A stretch of 43,715 nt of DNA from Candidatus Altimarinota bacterium (GCA_028692735.1 JAQUWS010000007.1:1-43715), one strand, 5' to 3'. Counted from the stretch's first letter, positions 1-8,533 are shown. The notes: generated from the sequence alone by a model not told the origin. Numbers and translations: made by a program.

Positions 1-47
1 TACTTGCGGTTCTCCATATTATTCTTGGAGATACTATAATTATTTAA
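1..47 (+). CDS. 3' end of tail fibre gene (continues from 42347-43715)
   Basis: If the last base of the window is joined to base 1, the open fibre frame at the right edge (ending with one base of a codon) continues here through 14 more codons and stops at TAA 45-47. The next gene then starts at ATG 50 with a TAA-TT-ATG junction, the spacing seen throughout this genome. This supports a circular or circularly permuted genome. The added residues (CEILAVLHIILGDTIII) are hydrophobic and would be the fibre C-terminus. It depends wholly on the circular join. Confidence 0.6.
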   Translation, partial: LAVLHIILGDTIII

Positions 48-49
48 TT

Positions 50-790
50 ATGAGTACATTGGTAGTATACCCAGACGCTTGACACGGTAGTAGTTCTGTA
101 GATGGAAGTGCTTATAGAGGGTCTGTCGATGAAACTTTTGCTAATATAATTGCTTGAGCTTGAACAGGAAGACAATATTCTAATGCTAGTAATGCTCTTG
201 TTCGGCTTCAAGCTTCAACAACAACAAACCAGTTTCAAACTAACATAAGAAGTATATTTACTTTTGTAACATCTTCTTTAACTTCGGCTGCAACAATATC
301 AGACGTGTCCCTTTCATTGTATTGAAGTGATAAATGACTATGAGTTTGAAGTCCAAATTTGCACGTTGTTGCCTCCACACCAGCCAGTGATTATGATGTT
401 GTAAATTGAGATTATTCACAATTATGAAGTACATCTTTTTGAAGTGTTACTTATGCTAACTTTTCTACTTCTGGTTATAATGATATTACTTTAAATTCCA
501 GTTGAATTGCTAATGTTAGCAAAACGTGAGTAAGTAAATTTTGAGCAAAATTCAGTTGGGATTTAGATTGAACATTCTGAGGTACTTGGTCATCTTGAGC
601 ATATTCTTATCTTCGGTGATATTATGCAGACCAAACATGAACTACTAATGACCCTAAACTTACAATAACTTATACAACAGTTGTATGACCTGCTAACTTA
701 AAATCAATAAACTGACTTGCTTCTGCTTCAATTAAATCAGTAAACTGATTAGCTATGGCAAGTATTAAATCATTTAATTGAGTAACTTAA
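50..790 (+). CDS. Putative virion/tail structural protein with C-terminal ING repeats
   Basis: A 246-residue protein when UGA is Gly. It begins MSTLVVYPDAGHGSSSVDGS, and residues 25-100 follow a pattern familiar from phage structural proteins (YRGSVDETFANI, then SAATISDVSLSLYG). The C-terminus carries three near-repeats of an (A)SIKSxNGhA unit (SINGLA, SVNGLA, SFNGVT), typical of exposed repetitive virion proteins. It follows the tail fibre gene across the circular junction and precedes the lysis module, so a distal tail or decoration role is inferred. The exact function is unknown. Confidence 0.55.
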
Positions 791-817
791 TTTTTATAAA
801 TTTAATTATAATTAAGT

Positions 818-862
818 TGAGGTTTCCGAAAGGTGTAATAGTGGGTTTAGTCCACTTCCTCA
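818..862 (+). ncRNA. Candidate structured RNA (three-way junction)
   Basis: Between two + strand genes, TGAGG (818-822) can pair with CCTCA (858-862). They enclose a GAAA-loop mini-hairpin (826-833) and a strong hairpin AGTGGG/TCCACT (840-845 with 851-856, one G-T pair). The segment is clearly richer in G+C than its surroundings. No T-run follows, so a simple terminator is unlikely, and conserved hammerhead core bases are absent. The function is unknown; an RNA-processing or attenuation element is possible. Confidence 0.3.
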
Positions 863-890
863 TATTATATATTAACTAAACTAATATTTT

Positions 891-1367
891 ATGAAGAATA
901 AAGACCTAATAAGAATTCATAATGCAATTACATGATTATCTAATATAGAATGATCAAAATTTGCTTATGCAATGATTAAAAACAAAAAACTTATTAGAAA
1001 TGAATTGGAAAATATAGAGTGATCAATATTTGATACTGAAAATTATAAAGAATATAATAAACTTCGTATTGAATTATGTGAAAAATTTTGTGAAAAAAAT
1101 CAAGATTGAAGTTGTATTTTTATTAATGATATTAACGGTCAACAAAGTTATAAAATTGAAAATAAAAAAGAATTTGAAAAAGAAATTCTTGAACTTCAAG
1201 AAAAATTTAAAGAAGATATAGAACACAAAACAAATCAATTAGTAGAATATAATAAACTATTAGATGAAGAAATAAATATTGAATTATTTATGATAAAATC
1301 AGATGATTTGCCAAATATGTTAACAGTAGAACAAACAGAATCAATTTTTGATCTAATAAAAGACTAA
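891..1367 (+). CDS. Conserved phage protein, DUF1617-like
   Basis: 158 residues, highly charged and largely helical, with a Glu/Lys-rich coiled-coil stretch at about 90-125. The N-terminal pattern (SKFAYAMIKNKK, then ENIEGSIF) and the terminal SDDLPNMLTVEQTE resemble the DUF1617 family that often sits near phage lysis or tail-end genes. That match is from memory of the family pattern and is tentative. It is the first gene after the structured-RNA candidate and is followed by a terminator, so it can form a separate short transcript. Three UGA codons are read as Gly. Confidence 0.5.
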
Positions 1368-1374
1368 AAAAAAT

Positions 1375-1402
1375 AAGCCCATTTAAACATGGGCTTTAAT
1401 TT
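1375..1402 (+). terminator. Rho-independent terminator
   Basis: AAGCCCAT (1375-1382) pairs perfectly with ATGGGCTT (1389-1396) around a 6-base loop, followed by a T-rich tail. It lies 8 bases after the stop of the DUF1617-like gene and before the lysis genes. Confidence 0.75.
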
Positions 1403-1420
1403 AAAATTAACTTGTTAATT

Positions 1421-1684
1421 ATGAAGTTTATAGATAAACTTATTAAATATCTTTTAGCAAAAGATTTAATTACATCTTCTGGATGAAGATTGATTGAAAT
1501 ATCAATATATGCTTGACTTGGTTATTTTATAGATATGTTTGCATTTTATATTCAAACTTGAGTTCTAGAATTTTCAACTAGATCACTATTATCTGCTACT
1601 GTAGTTCCATTATTAGCATATTGGAATAAACATAGAAGAGATATTATAACAGATGAAAAGACAGAAATAGAAAAACAAAAATAA
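1421..1684 (+). CDS. Small two-helix membrane protein, holin candidate
   Basis: 87 residues. Two hydrophobic segments are visible (about 26-46, containing ISIYAGLGYFIDMFAFYI, and about 53-66, SLLSATVVPLLAYW), with a positively charged tail (NKHRRD). The size, topology and place two genes before the amidase fit a phage holin. No holin family signature is recognisable, so the role is inferred from position. The start follows an AATT-ATG context, and a terminator just upstream separates it from the previous gene. Confidence 0.5.
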
Positions 1685-1706
1685 ATATAAAAATAAACGT
1701 AAACAA

Positions 1707-2360
1707 ATGAATTTTGACAAATTTATGGATATTGCAATAAATAAATGATTATGATTTCTTTCTATTCTTTGTCTTTTATTTTTAGTATCAGCTAAATATT
1801 GGTCTGATCTGCAAAAAGACAAAAAAATAAAAATAAAAGTAGATCTCATAAATCATACATTTTTTAATAAAATGGATATTTATTACAGAATGGTAAAGAA
1901 TATTAAAGTTAAGAACGAAGCAAAAAGAGATTTAATAATTGATTTTCTTCAAATAAAAATTGATGTTTTTAAAGATTGACTTAAAGAATTAGTTTTAAAA
2001 ACAAATTTCGATAATTTAACAGATTCAGAATTATGCCATTTGTTTTTAACATTAATTACTGATCTAATTCAAGAATATGAAAGTTTAGCAATAAAAATGT
2101 GAATACCAAAATATTTTTTGAATAAATTCAATAACTGGCATCAAGACACAATAGATATAACTATAGAGAATATTCAAGAAATTTCTCAAAATGATATTTA
2201 TTGAACACAAGAGCAAAAAGCTTATTTTATTCTAAATATGATGAAAAATGCTTTTTATCTTACGGTTAAAGATGCAGAAACAACTATAGGTAATATAAAT
2301 TGATGATTATCTAAATATACTTATAAAAATAAACTAATTTGAGATTATGAACAAAAATAA
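1707..2360 (+). CDS. Membrane-anchored protein of the lysis region, unknown function
   Basis: 217 residues with one N-terminal transmembrane helix at about 14-30 (GLGFLSILCLLFLVSA) and a mostly helical soluble remainder. It lies between the holin candidate and a second membrane-anchored small protein, in a run leading to the amidase. The topology would place the bulk outside or inside depending on orientation, which cannot be told here. Its end overlaps the start of the next gene by 14 bases, so the two are probably translationally coupled. No family recognised. Confidence 0.6.
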
Positions 2361-2541
2361 TATTTATATAATTACAATTATTGTTCTTATATTAATTGTA
2401 ATTTTTCTTTCATATAAAATGTGATATGATACATGATCTTTTAATAAAATAGAAGTTACAAATAAAATAACTTGTACAAATATTAAAAACATGTTAGAAA
2501 TAGAAAATAAAGAAATAAAGAAAACTTTAAAATCTAATTAA
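2347..2541 (+). CDS. Small membrane-anchored protein (spanin-like size and topology)
   Basis: 64 residues: a strong N-terminal transmembrane helix (about 6-24, YIITIIVLILIVIFLSY), then a short charged region with one Cys. The arrangement (tiny anchored protein overlapping the upstream gene and directly before the endolysin) resembles lysis accessory proteins such as spanin components, but no sequence motif proves it. Five bases separate its stop from the amidase start. Confidence 0.5.
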
Positions 2542-2546
2542 AAGAT

Positions 2547-3209
2547 ATGAATTTTGATTTAATACTTCCAACTAATAAAAAATCATCAGGTAAAAATACT
2601 TGTGAGATATTAGTTTTGCATCATACTTGATGATGAACTTTTTCTTGAAATATGAAATATCTTGCAACTAATAAAGCTCCTGCTTCTGCTCATTATGTAG
2701 TATGATCTGCTTGAGAAGTCGGTAAAATATGAGAAGATACAGATATATTATGGCAAGCATGATTATCTAAATGGTTAAATAAAAAAGACTTGAATAAATA
2801 CTCAATATGAATTGAAATAGTTAATACTTGAGATAATTTTACAGATATTCAAAGAAACAAAGTAGATGAATTAGCTATTGAACTAATAAAAAAACATAAC
2901 ATTAAAAAAGAAAATTTAGTTAGACATAAAGATATTGCACCAGGTCGTAAAAATGATCCATATGATACTTTATGGAATACAAGATTTAAAACTTTTGATG
3001 AATATAAAAACTATTTATTTTCTAAATTAACAATTATGAGTGTAATTTGATTTTATGAAGAAATTTATAATAAAGAAAATCCTACTTGATGAAAAGTTAT
3101 TAAGGATATTAAGTGAGCAACTACAAAATTAATTAATAAAGACTGAACTATTAATTGAAAAGAAATGGTTTACTTTATGTGAATTATTGCGGAAAGACTT
3201 TGAAAATAA
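2547..3209 (+). CDS. N-acetylmuramoyl-L-alanine amidase (endolysin, Amidase_2)
   Basis: 220 residues. The amidase_2 (PGRP-like zinc amidase) signature is clear: LVLHHTGGGTFSGN near residues 23-36 with the first zinc His, ASAHYVVGSAGEVG, KYSIGIEIVNTGDNF, and RHKDIAPGRKNDP, which supplies the second zinc His and the catalytic Lys/Asp environment. It cuts the amide bond between MurNAc and the stem peptide to lyse the host. Many of the glycines are UGA codons. A terminator follows immediately. About 60 C-terminal residues may form a small wall-binding part. Confidence 0.9.
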
Positions 3210-3215
3210 TAATTT

Positions 3216-3238
3216 GAGCCACCTTTGGCTCTTTTTTT
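3216..3238 (+). terminator. Rho-independent terminator after endolysin
   Basis: GAGCC (3216-3220) and GGCTC (3227-3231) form the stem with a 6-base loop, followed by seven T (3232-3238). Confidence 0.85.
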
Positions 3239-3257
3239 ATAATTAATTTTATAAATT

Positions 3258-3668
3258 ATGAGTTTTAACCATTCAGAAGCAAATAAATATTTGCAAGATT
3301 ATAGATGAATAAAGTCCGTTGATGAACTTATAAAAGATAAGGATAAAAATAATATTCATCATGGTCTTGAGCAATCTAATTGATGAAATTCTCATCCTTT
3401 AAATTTATTATGATCAGATATAAAACTTCATGATTCTTATAATTGTGTTTTTATAAATCTAAATATTCGTGAAAAAATTATATTTTTACTTGATATGCAT
3501 TGAAAATGAGTATGTCAAGAATTTAGAAATAAAGTATTATGAGTTTTAAATGAAACAGATCCTAATTATTACTTTAAAAAAGAAGTAATATGAGATGAAA
3601 ACATGGCAAAATGCACTTTAGAAAGAATTAATGTTCAAAGAAAGAAAATAATGCATATAGTTGATTAA
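3258..3668 (+). CDS. Hypothetical protein at the end of the late block
   Basis: 136 residues starting MSFNHSEANKYLQDYRGIKS. It is rich in His, Asn and charged residues and has no membrane segment. It is not recognised. A terminator lies just upstream and converging - strand genes lie downstream, so it probably has its own transcript. UGA is used at about eight Gly positions. The ATG context AAATT-ATG matches other genes here. Confidence 0.6.
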
Positions 3669-3781
3669 AATTGATTGTTTTTGATGCTCTATAAGTTCTC
3701 GTTATAGTTCTATAGCAAAACAATTTTAAAACTAAAAAAAAAGCCTTTTTGTAAGCTATTTTTTTTAAATAATTAAATTTT
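3669..3781. other. Convergent intergenic region with hairpin
   Basis: No gene was found. CTATAA (3689-3694) pairs with TTATAG (3702-3707) around a 7-base loop, and a bidirectional terminator follows at 3734-3766. The hairpin resembles a tRNA anticodon arm only in size; no T-arm or acceptor stem is present. Confidence 0.5.
3734..3766. terminator. Bidirectional terminator between converging transcripts
   Basis: An A-run (3734-3742) plus GC faces GC plus a T-run (3759-3766) around a loop at 3746-3754. Read from either strand, the stem is followed by a run of T, as expected where the + lysis block meets the - early block. Confidence 0.55.
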
Positions 3782-4006
3782 TTATAAAAATATAATATTT
3801 CTGATTGGTACAAATACCATAGCGAAATTAATTGAAATAAACATTGAGAAAACTATAAAAATTATAATTAATACACTCCAATATAATAATGCTAAATCAT
3901 CTAAGTATTTATAAATAAAATATCAAGTTTTATTTTTAAACTTTGGAATAAAATAGTTTTTTAGATCAGGATGTTTTTTAAAAAATTCTTTATTAAGTTT
4001 TCTCAT
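3782..4006 (-). CDS. Small membrane protein
   Basis: 74 residues: a basic N-terminus (MRKLNKEFFKKHPDLKNY) and a long hydrophobic C-terminal half (LALLYWSVLIIIFIVFSMF, then a second hydrophobic patch). It probably has one or two transmembrane helices. It is the last gene of the early - strand block, 25 bases after the Gp157 gene. No family recognised. Confidence 0.55.
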
Positions 4007-4031
4007 ATTTATTTTTAACAATAAAATTGAA

Positions 4032-4514
4032 TTACTTTATTACTAGATTTTGATTTTCACTAATAGAAACTCCTTTAAATTCAGTTCATAATTTCATTGC
4101 TGCTTTAATATCACTTTTGTTTGCTTCTATAGTAACCCTTTTAAATTCATCTGGAATAAGATCAATATTATCAATATTCAATGATGATGATTTTCTAAAT
4201 GAAAATTCAAATATTCATGCCTTATATGTTTTGTTATTATGTTTTTCCATTGAATTTTTTACGAATCATTTTAATCTTTCAACTTTATTTTCACAGATCT
4301 TCTGTTTCAAAGATAATCTTTGTTTTTCTGTTTTTATTGCATCTATATCTGATTCTAGATTTTTTACAAATTTTCAAATATTTTCAAATTTTTTACTTCT
4401 ATCCATTTTTAACTTTTCTAAAAGTTCATCGAATTCAGGAATAATTACTCAATCATCATCTATTCAAATAATTGCTATTTCTTCTATTAATTTATCTATA
4501 AAATATAATTGCAT
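4032..4514 (-). CDS. Siphovirus Gp157-like protein
   Basis: 160 residues. Its architecture fits the Gp157 family (PF05565): an N-terminal region with FIDKLIEE and EFDELLEKLK, a coiled coil over about 45-85 (KFVKNLESDIDAIKTEKQRL, KICENKVERLK), then the motif IFEFSFRKSSS and the ending IPDEFKRVTIEANKSDIKAA, with ENQNLVIK near the C-terminus. Members occur next to recombination and ssDNA-binding genes in siphophages, as here beside the ssDNA-binding protein. The biochemical role is not settled. A terminator lies between it and the upstream gene, so it may rely on read-through. Confidence 0.75.
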
Positions 4515-4530
4515 ATTTATAATATTAGAT

Positions 4531-4560
4531 TTAAAAAATGGGAATTTTCAATAGATTCCC
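4531..4560 (-). terminator. Rho-independent terminator after the ssDNA-binding protein gene
   Basis: On the - strand, GGGAAT (4560-4555) pairs with ATTCCC (4545-4540), followed by a T-run (4539-4532). It would reduce transcription into the Gp157 gene relative to the ssDNA-binding gene. Confidence 0.75.
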
Positions 4561-4573
4561 TAACTATGTTTTA

Positions 4574-5197
4574 TTATTTGAATTCTTCTTCTACATCTGC
4601 TTTCGTCATTTTTGCTACTGGTTTTTTTGCTTCAATTTGTTCAGCAATTGCAGCTTCTTCATCGTCAAATCATGGTGCAGCTTCTTCATGTTCATCTGAT
4701 TTATTAATTCTATCCATCAATCATTTTTCCATTACTTCAGCAATTACTTCTTTTAAATCAAAAGGTTTATCATTACCTGAAATAATTTGATAACTTTTAT
4801 TATTTTCTCTAGTAACTTGAATATCAAACGCTGATAAATCTGGTTTCATTTCATTAAGAGCTTTTAGATTTTTTTGAATTGTAGATTGAGATATTTCCCA
4901 AAGTTGAACTTTTTTTTCTACATAATTATAAATCAAATAAGTTAGAGTTAGTTTTGCATGTTGATCTTTTTTTGCTTCTGGATCATTGAAATCATATCTT
5001 ATTTTATCTCAAATATATTCTTTCTTAACATCATCAAACTCTTGAGATACATAAGCCATAAAAGGTCATTGTAAAAATCTCATTTTAACTTTATCTCAAT
5101 CTTTTAATTTAAGATAAGAAGATCATCAACTTGCAATTTCAAGTTCCTCAATTGAAGAACATCAAATTCATTCAAACTTTTGTGCTGTTGCTTCCAT
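4574..5197 (-). CDS. Putative ssDNA-binding protein
   Basis: 207 residues. The core MRFLQGPFMAYVSQEFDD, DKIRYDFNDPEAKKDQHA, LTYLIYNYVEKKVQLWEIS and ALNEMKPDLSAFDIQVTREN resembles the single-OB-fold ssDNA-binding proteins of siphophages. The C-terminus is strongly acidic (DEHEEAA, then DVEEEFK), as in many SSBs, where the tail recruits partners. It lies next to Gp157 and has its own promoter, leader and terminator, suggesting high, separately controlled expression. The identity rests on pattern and context, not on a search. UGA use is modest for its length. Confidence 0.6.
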
Positions 5198-5268
5198 AAT
5201 TATTTATAATTATAAAAATATAATACGAGAGTTTTAATGTCTTTTCTTTGACTAAAATATAATTTTAA

Positions 5269-5308
5269 TAATGTAGATCCTATTATTCAATAAATAGTTT
5301 TTAAACTT
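5269..5308 (-). promoter_or_regulatory. Leader element shared by two early transcripts (copy 1)
   Basis: This 40-base leader segment, just downstream of the promoter at 5329-5356, matches 35 of 40 bases of a segment at 10794-10833 in the same position relative to another promoter. Both contain a CTATT/AATAG stem of five pairs with a variable loop, followed by ATCTACATTA. A conserved 5' untranslated regulatory or stabilising element is inferred. Confidence 0.5.
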
Positions 5309-5328
5309 TATTATTAATTTACGAATTT

Positions 5329-5356
5329 ATTATATTATTTTTTTTTTATTTGTAAA
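5329..5356 (-). promoter_or_regulatory. Early promoter A (ssDNA-binding protein unit)
   Basis: -35 TTTACA (5356-5351), a 16-base A-rich spacer, -10 TATAAT (5334-5329). The same layout recurs at five more sites on this strand and two on the other. Confidence 0.75.
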
Positions 5357-5365
5357 ATTTATTTT

Positions 5366-5758
5366 TTATTTTCTTTTAAAAAATATCATAATATTGTTTA
5401 TATTCATAATTAGATCATAATAATCTGTTATTCTATTTATTAGAAATTCTTTTCATCAATTTAGATCCTCTTCTGATTTAATTATAATAAACATATCAGA
5501 ATTTTTACTAAAAGTTCAAATTCAAAAATTAATTTCATATTTTTCTTCTATATTTGTAGTTATAGATTTTGTTGCTTTTTTTATTGATTCTGGTAAATCT
5601 TTGAAAGTTTGTTCACTCATTAAAACTACTTTATCTTTTACTAAATTAGTAATAAATTCTTTATCTCATTTATATCTTTTTGGTAATTCTCAATTTTTTC
5701 AAATATAATATCAATCTTTAGAAATCAAAACAACTGATATTGTTTCTATTTTTAGCAT
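5366..5758 (-). CDS. Divergent dihydrofolate reductase
   Basis: 130 residues. The N-terminal half follows the DHFR pattern: ISVVLISKDGYYIGKNGELP (substrate-binding G-x-x-G-x-x-G-x-LP), GDKEFITNLVKDKVVLMSEQ (the cofactor strand with K-x-V-h-M) and TFKDLPESIKKATKSIT. It is shorter than typical DHFRs (about 160) and the C-terminal part is hard to align. It would regenerate tetrahydrofolate for the ThyA reaction encoded two genes upstream, and that context strengthens the call. The start codon lies 10 bases downstream of the dCMP deaminase stop. Confidence 0.65.
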
Positions 5759-5768
5759 TTTTTTAAAA

Positions 5769-6185
5769 TTACATTTTAAAAGTTTCAATATAATCTTCAA
5801 TTTTTATATTATGTCAAGTTTCATATTTATCTGAACTTCATTTATAATATAATTTTGAAATTCAAGAATTAATCAAAGCTCTTGAACAATCTGAACATGG
5901 TTTTAAGGTTACAAAAATTTCAGCTCAATAAATTGAAACTCATAATCTAGCTGTATTTATAATAGCATTTATTTCTGCATGAATTGTATGACATCAAGAA
6001 GAATCTGAGACTGAACATCAATTTTCAGGACATTCAGCTTCTCATCTTGCAACTCAATTAAATCAAGTTGAAATTATTAATCAATCTTTTACTATAATGC
6101 ATCAAACTTTTTTTCTATTACATGTTGATCTTAATGCAATAGTTTCAGCAATTTGCATATACCATTCTTCTTTTGTAATTCTCAT
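5769..6185 (-). CDS. dCMP deaminase
   Basis: 138 residues. Zinc-dependent deaminase motifs are explicit: CNRKKVGCIIVKDG, then TIHAEINAI (zinc His plus catalytic Glu) and TLKPCSDCSRALINSG (PCxxC zinc ligands). The insert GVARGEAECPENGCSVSD is typical of phage and bacterial dCMP deaminases (ComEB type). It converts dCMP to dUMP for thymidylate synthase. It lies in a nucleotide operon, with its start 2 bases downstream of the ThyA stop. Confidence 0.9.
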
Positions 6186-6187
6186 AT

Positions 6188-6979
6188 TTATCAAATTAAT
6201 TCATAATTTATTTTATCATTACAAACATAATCAGTTATTTCAATTTCTTCTGGAACAAAATTGAATATTCAAGATCAAGTAAAATTATAATGTGGAGATC
6301 AAAACATATAATTATTAAGTTGTTTTTTAGCTTTCTTTATATGGCTTTCATAAATATGAGTATCTCAGAAAACCATTTTAATAGTACCAAGAGCTAAATT
6401 TGTTTCCTTAGCTATAGTTATTACCATTAATGCTGCTAAAACTATATCTGAAGGCACTCATACCATAAAATCAGCACTTCTTTGATGCCATAATAGATCT
6501 AATTTTCAATTTCTAACATAAAATTGATAAGCATAATGACAACAAGGAAGATCTAAATTTTTTAAATTAGATGGATCCCATGCTGAAATTATCATTCTTC
6601 TATCATTTGGATTTGTTTTTAATGTTTCTATTAATTCTTTTAATTGATTTACTCATCAAAAATCTAACCATTTATTTCAATAATCAACATTTATTGATCA
6701 ATCATCTTTTGCCCATAATTTCCAATAATTACAACCATATTTTTCAAAATCTTTTAGATGTTTTGGACTTCTTAAAAAAGCAGCAAATTCTCATATAACT
6801 CATCTTGTATAAATTCTTCTAGTTGTTAATAATGGAAATAATCATTCTTCTAAACAATTTATCTCAAGTACTTCTCAAAATAAACTTAATGTTTTAGAAT
6901 TTCTAGTTTCTTTCAATATTCATTTTTTCAATATCTTGTAAACTATTTTCAGATATTCAAATTCAAAGCTTTTGTTCAT
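6188..6979 (-). CDS. thyA: Thymidylate synthase (ThyA type)
   Basis: 263 residues. Diagnostic ThyA motifs are present: LSLFGEVLEI, FPLLTTRRIYTRGVIGEF, IISAWDPSNL, the nucleophile motif LPCCHYAYQF (usually LPPCH; here Pro is replaced by Cys before the catalytic Cys), WHQRSADFMVGVPSDI, and VFGDTHIYESHIKK with the conserved Asp and Tyr. It methylates dUMP to dTMP using methylene-tetrahydrofolate. The only usable ATG places its start inside the upstream gene, a 77-base overlap in a different frame. The overlap is required, because conserved N-terminal residues lie within it. Confidence 0.92.
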
Positions 6980-7262
6980 TGTCTTCTATTTGTTTATATA
7001 ATAAAAATATTAGATTTGTTAAAGCATGTCAAATATGACTTCTTCAAGATTCTTGATCTATAATTTCTCAAGATTGATGTTGATATATATGACGCAAAGC
7101 AGCTCATAAATAACGATCTTCAAAGTCATCTAAATTTTGCCATGAATTCTTTCAATATTTTCTTTTTCAAAATCAAAGTATTATTCAAACTTCAAGTAAT
7201 ACTTTTCAAGGAATCAATTCAACATTTGATTTTCATTGATCAAATTTTTTTCACTCTATCAT
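6903..7262 (-). CDS. dATP/dGTP diphosphohydrolase (DUF5664-like)
   Basis: 119 residues. The family pattern is clear: GKRKYGKNSWQNLDDFEDRY, LGAALRHIYQHQSGEIIDQE, SGRSHIGHALTNLIFLLY. These residues line the all-alpha NTP pyrophosphohydrolase-like fold (MazG relatives). Homologues dephosphorylate dATP or dGTP and can tune nucleotide pools, and in some phages the enzyme supports base-modified DNA. The C-terminal 26 codons overlap ThyA in another frame. Confidence 0.8.
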
Positions 7263-7543
7263 AATAAAGAAAGATTATTTTTATATAATTCTAATTGCTT
7301 TTCTAAATTAGAAATTTTACTATTTATAATTTCTTTTACTTTTATTTCAGCATTTTCTTTTGTATAAAATATTTCTTATCACAACTCAGATTTTTTATAT
7401 CAAGTTTTCATTAATAATGGAAAAAAAGAATTTATTTTTTTTGAATCAATAAAAATCATTTTATCTGTTTATCTTATTACATCAACTTCTATAATTCATA
7501 TACTTGTTCAAGTACATAAATATGAATTTTCTATTATAAACAT
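7256..7543 (-). pseudogene. Small phage gene interrupted by two in-frame TAA codons
   Basis: One frame reads MFIIENSYLCTGTSIGII EVDVIR, then TAA (7471-7469), then TDKMIFIDSKKINSFFPLL MKTGYKKSELG, then TAA (7378-7376), then EIFYTKENAEIKVKE and a coiled-coil end, stopping at TAG 7256-7258. The three parts stay in one frame and together look like one ordinary small phage protein of about 95 residues, with both stops at positions where Lys, Glu or Gln would fit. It may be dead, or it may use stop read-through. It sits between dUTPase and the diphosphohydrolase. Confidence 0.5.
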
Positions 7544-7559
7544 AATAATTATTTTAATA

Positions 7560-8072
7560 TTAATTTCATGTTGATCAGAATCAACCTTCTCATCTTTCTG
7601 TGTCATCTTCTAAATCAAATTCATTTTCTTCTATTTCTTCAAGATCATCTAAAACTACTTCTCTAATTATTGCTTGTGCAACTTTATCTCAAAGTTTAAC
7701 AAATTGTACATAATCAGATGAATTAATCAAATGAATATGAATTTCTCATCTATAATCAGCATCAATAACTTTTGCTCAAATTATAAGTCATTTTTTAACT
7801 GCAATTCAAGATTTATTATCAAAAACCATATCGTAACCTGATTTAATAATTGTTTTAATTCAAGTTGGAATTAGAATTCATCTTCATGGTTGAATTGAAA
7901 TTGATCAGCAAACAACTTCACAAAATCTTTCTATTCTATCAACATCATTAGGTGTTTCTTTTACTCTTTCTAAATCATTTGGAATAAAGAAATCTATTCA
8001 TGAACTATCTAAAGTTCATCTTTGTGGATTTTTAACATCTCTAATTCTAATATATCTAACTATTGCATTCAT
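7560..8072 (-). CDS. dut: dUTPase (trimeric type)
   Basis: 170 residues. All five dUTPase motifs can be traced: I TLDSSGIDFFI, II around FDNKSGIAVKKG, III VIDADYRGEIHIHLIN with the catalytic Asp, IV GDKVAQAIIREV, and V RGEGGFGST at the very C-terminus, where UGA codons must be Gly. An insert of acidic residues (DDLEEIEENEFDLEDD) precedes motif V. It hydrolyses dUTP to dUMP, preventing uracil incorporation and feeding ThyA. Its start lies 13 bases inside the upstream gene. Confidence 0.93.
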
Positions 8073-8464
8073 ATTGTAGTTTGATTAATTTTAATATTTT
8101 TTTTGCTTTCATGTTTTTTTAAAAAGTATTCTTTCCATGAACTAAAACTAAATCAATATTTTTTGCTATGTTTAGGAATATCAAAATTATTATTATAGTT
8201 TTCTCTAAAATTTTTATTCTTTATAATATTAGATCTTTCTTTAATAGTTTTTTCATTTTCTGTTTTTTCAACTGATTCAACTGATTCAGCAATTACTCAT
8301 GTGTCAACTGTTCAATCTACTGGTATTTCTTGATCTTCTATTTTATTTACTTCTTGATCAATAAAATTTGTTCAACAAACTTTGCATTTGTATTTTTGGT
8401 TTTCTCAAGATTTTCAATTTTTAATAATCTTTTCAACCTCTCAACATTTTGTACATTTTTTCAT
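8060..8464 (-). CDS. Zinc-ribbon protein
   Basis: 134 residues. The N-terminus forms a zinc ribbon: MKKCTKCGEVEKIIKNGKSG, then YKCKVCGTNF, i.e. two CxxC knuckles about 22 residues apart, like the ribbon of transposase InsA-type and transcription-factor domains. The rest is acidic, then basic and low in complexity (FRENYNNNFDIPKHSKKYGF). It is the first gene after promoter B, ahead of the nucleotide enzymes, so a regulatory or nucleic-acid-binding role is possible but unproven. Confidence 0.65.
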
Positions 8465-8505
8465 ATATTTATAATAAATATTAAATTGTCATTAAAAACA
8501 AAAAC

Positions 8506-8533
8506 ATTATACTAATTTTTTTCTGTTTGTAAA
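8506..8533 (-). promoter_or_regulatory. Early promoter B (nucleotide metabolism unit)
   Basis: -35 TTTACA (8533-8528), 16-base spacer, -10 TATAAT (8511-8506). The leader to the zinc-ribbon start is about 35 bases. It drives the zinc ribbon, dut, broken small gene, diphosphohydrolase, thyA, dCMP deaminase and DHFR. Confidence 0.75.

Noticed and set aside
785-812. Promoter before the DUF1617-like gene
   Set aside because: A TATAAT exists at 807-812 but no -35 resembling TTTACA lies 15-17 bases upstream.
818-862. Hammerhead ribozyme
   Set aside because: The conserved CUGANGA core and cleavage-site triplet in the right place are missing.
1030-1221. Lys/Ile-rich 63-residue + strand ORF
   Set aside because: A shadow in another frame of the DUF1617-like gene at 891-1367.
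3689-3707. tRNA anticodon arm
   Set aside because: A stem with a 7-base loop exists but there is no D-arm, T-arm, acceptor stem or CTNNNAA-type loop.
4117-4790. Several + strand ORFs over the Gp157 and ssDNA-binding genes
   Set aside because: Low-complexity Phe/Ser translations antisense to recognisable - strand proteins.
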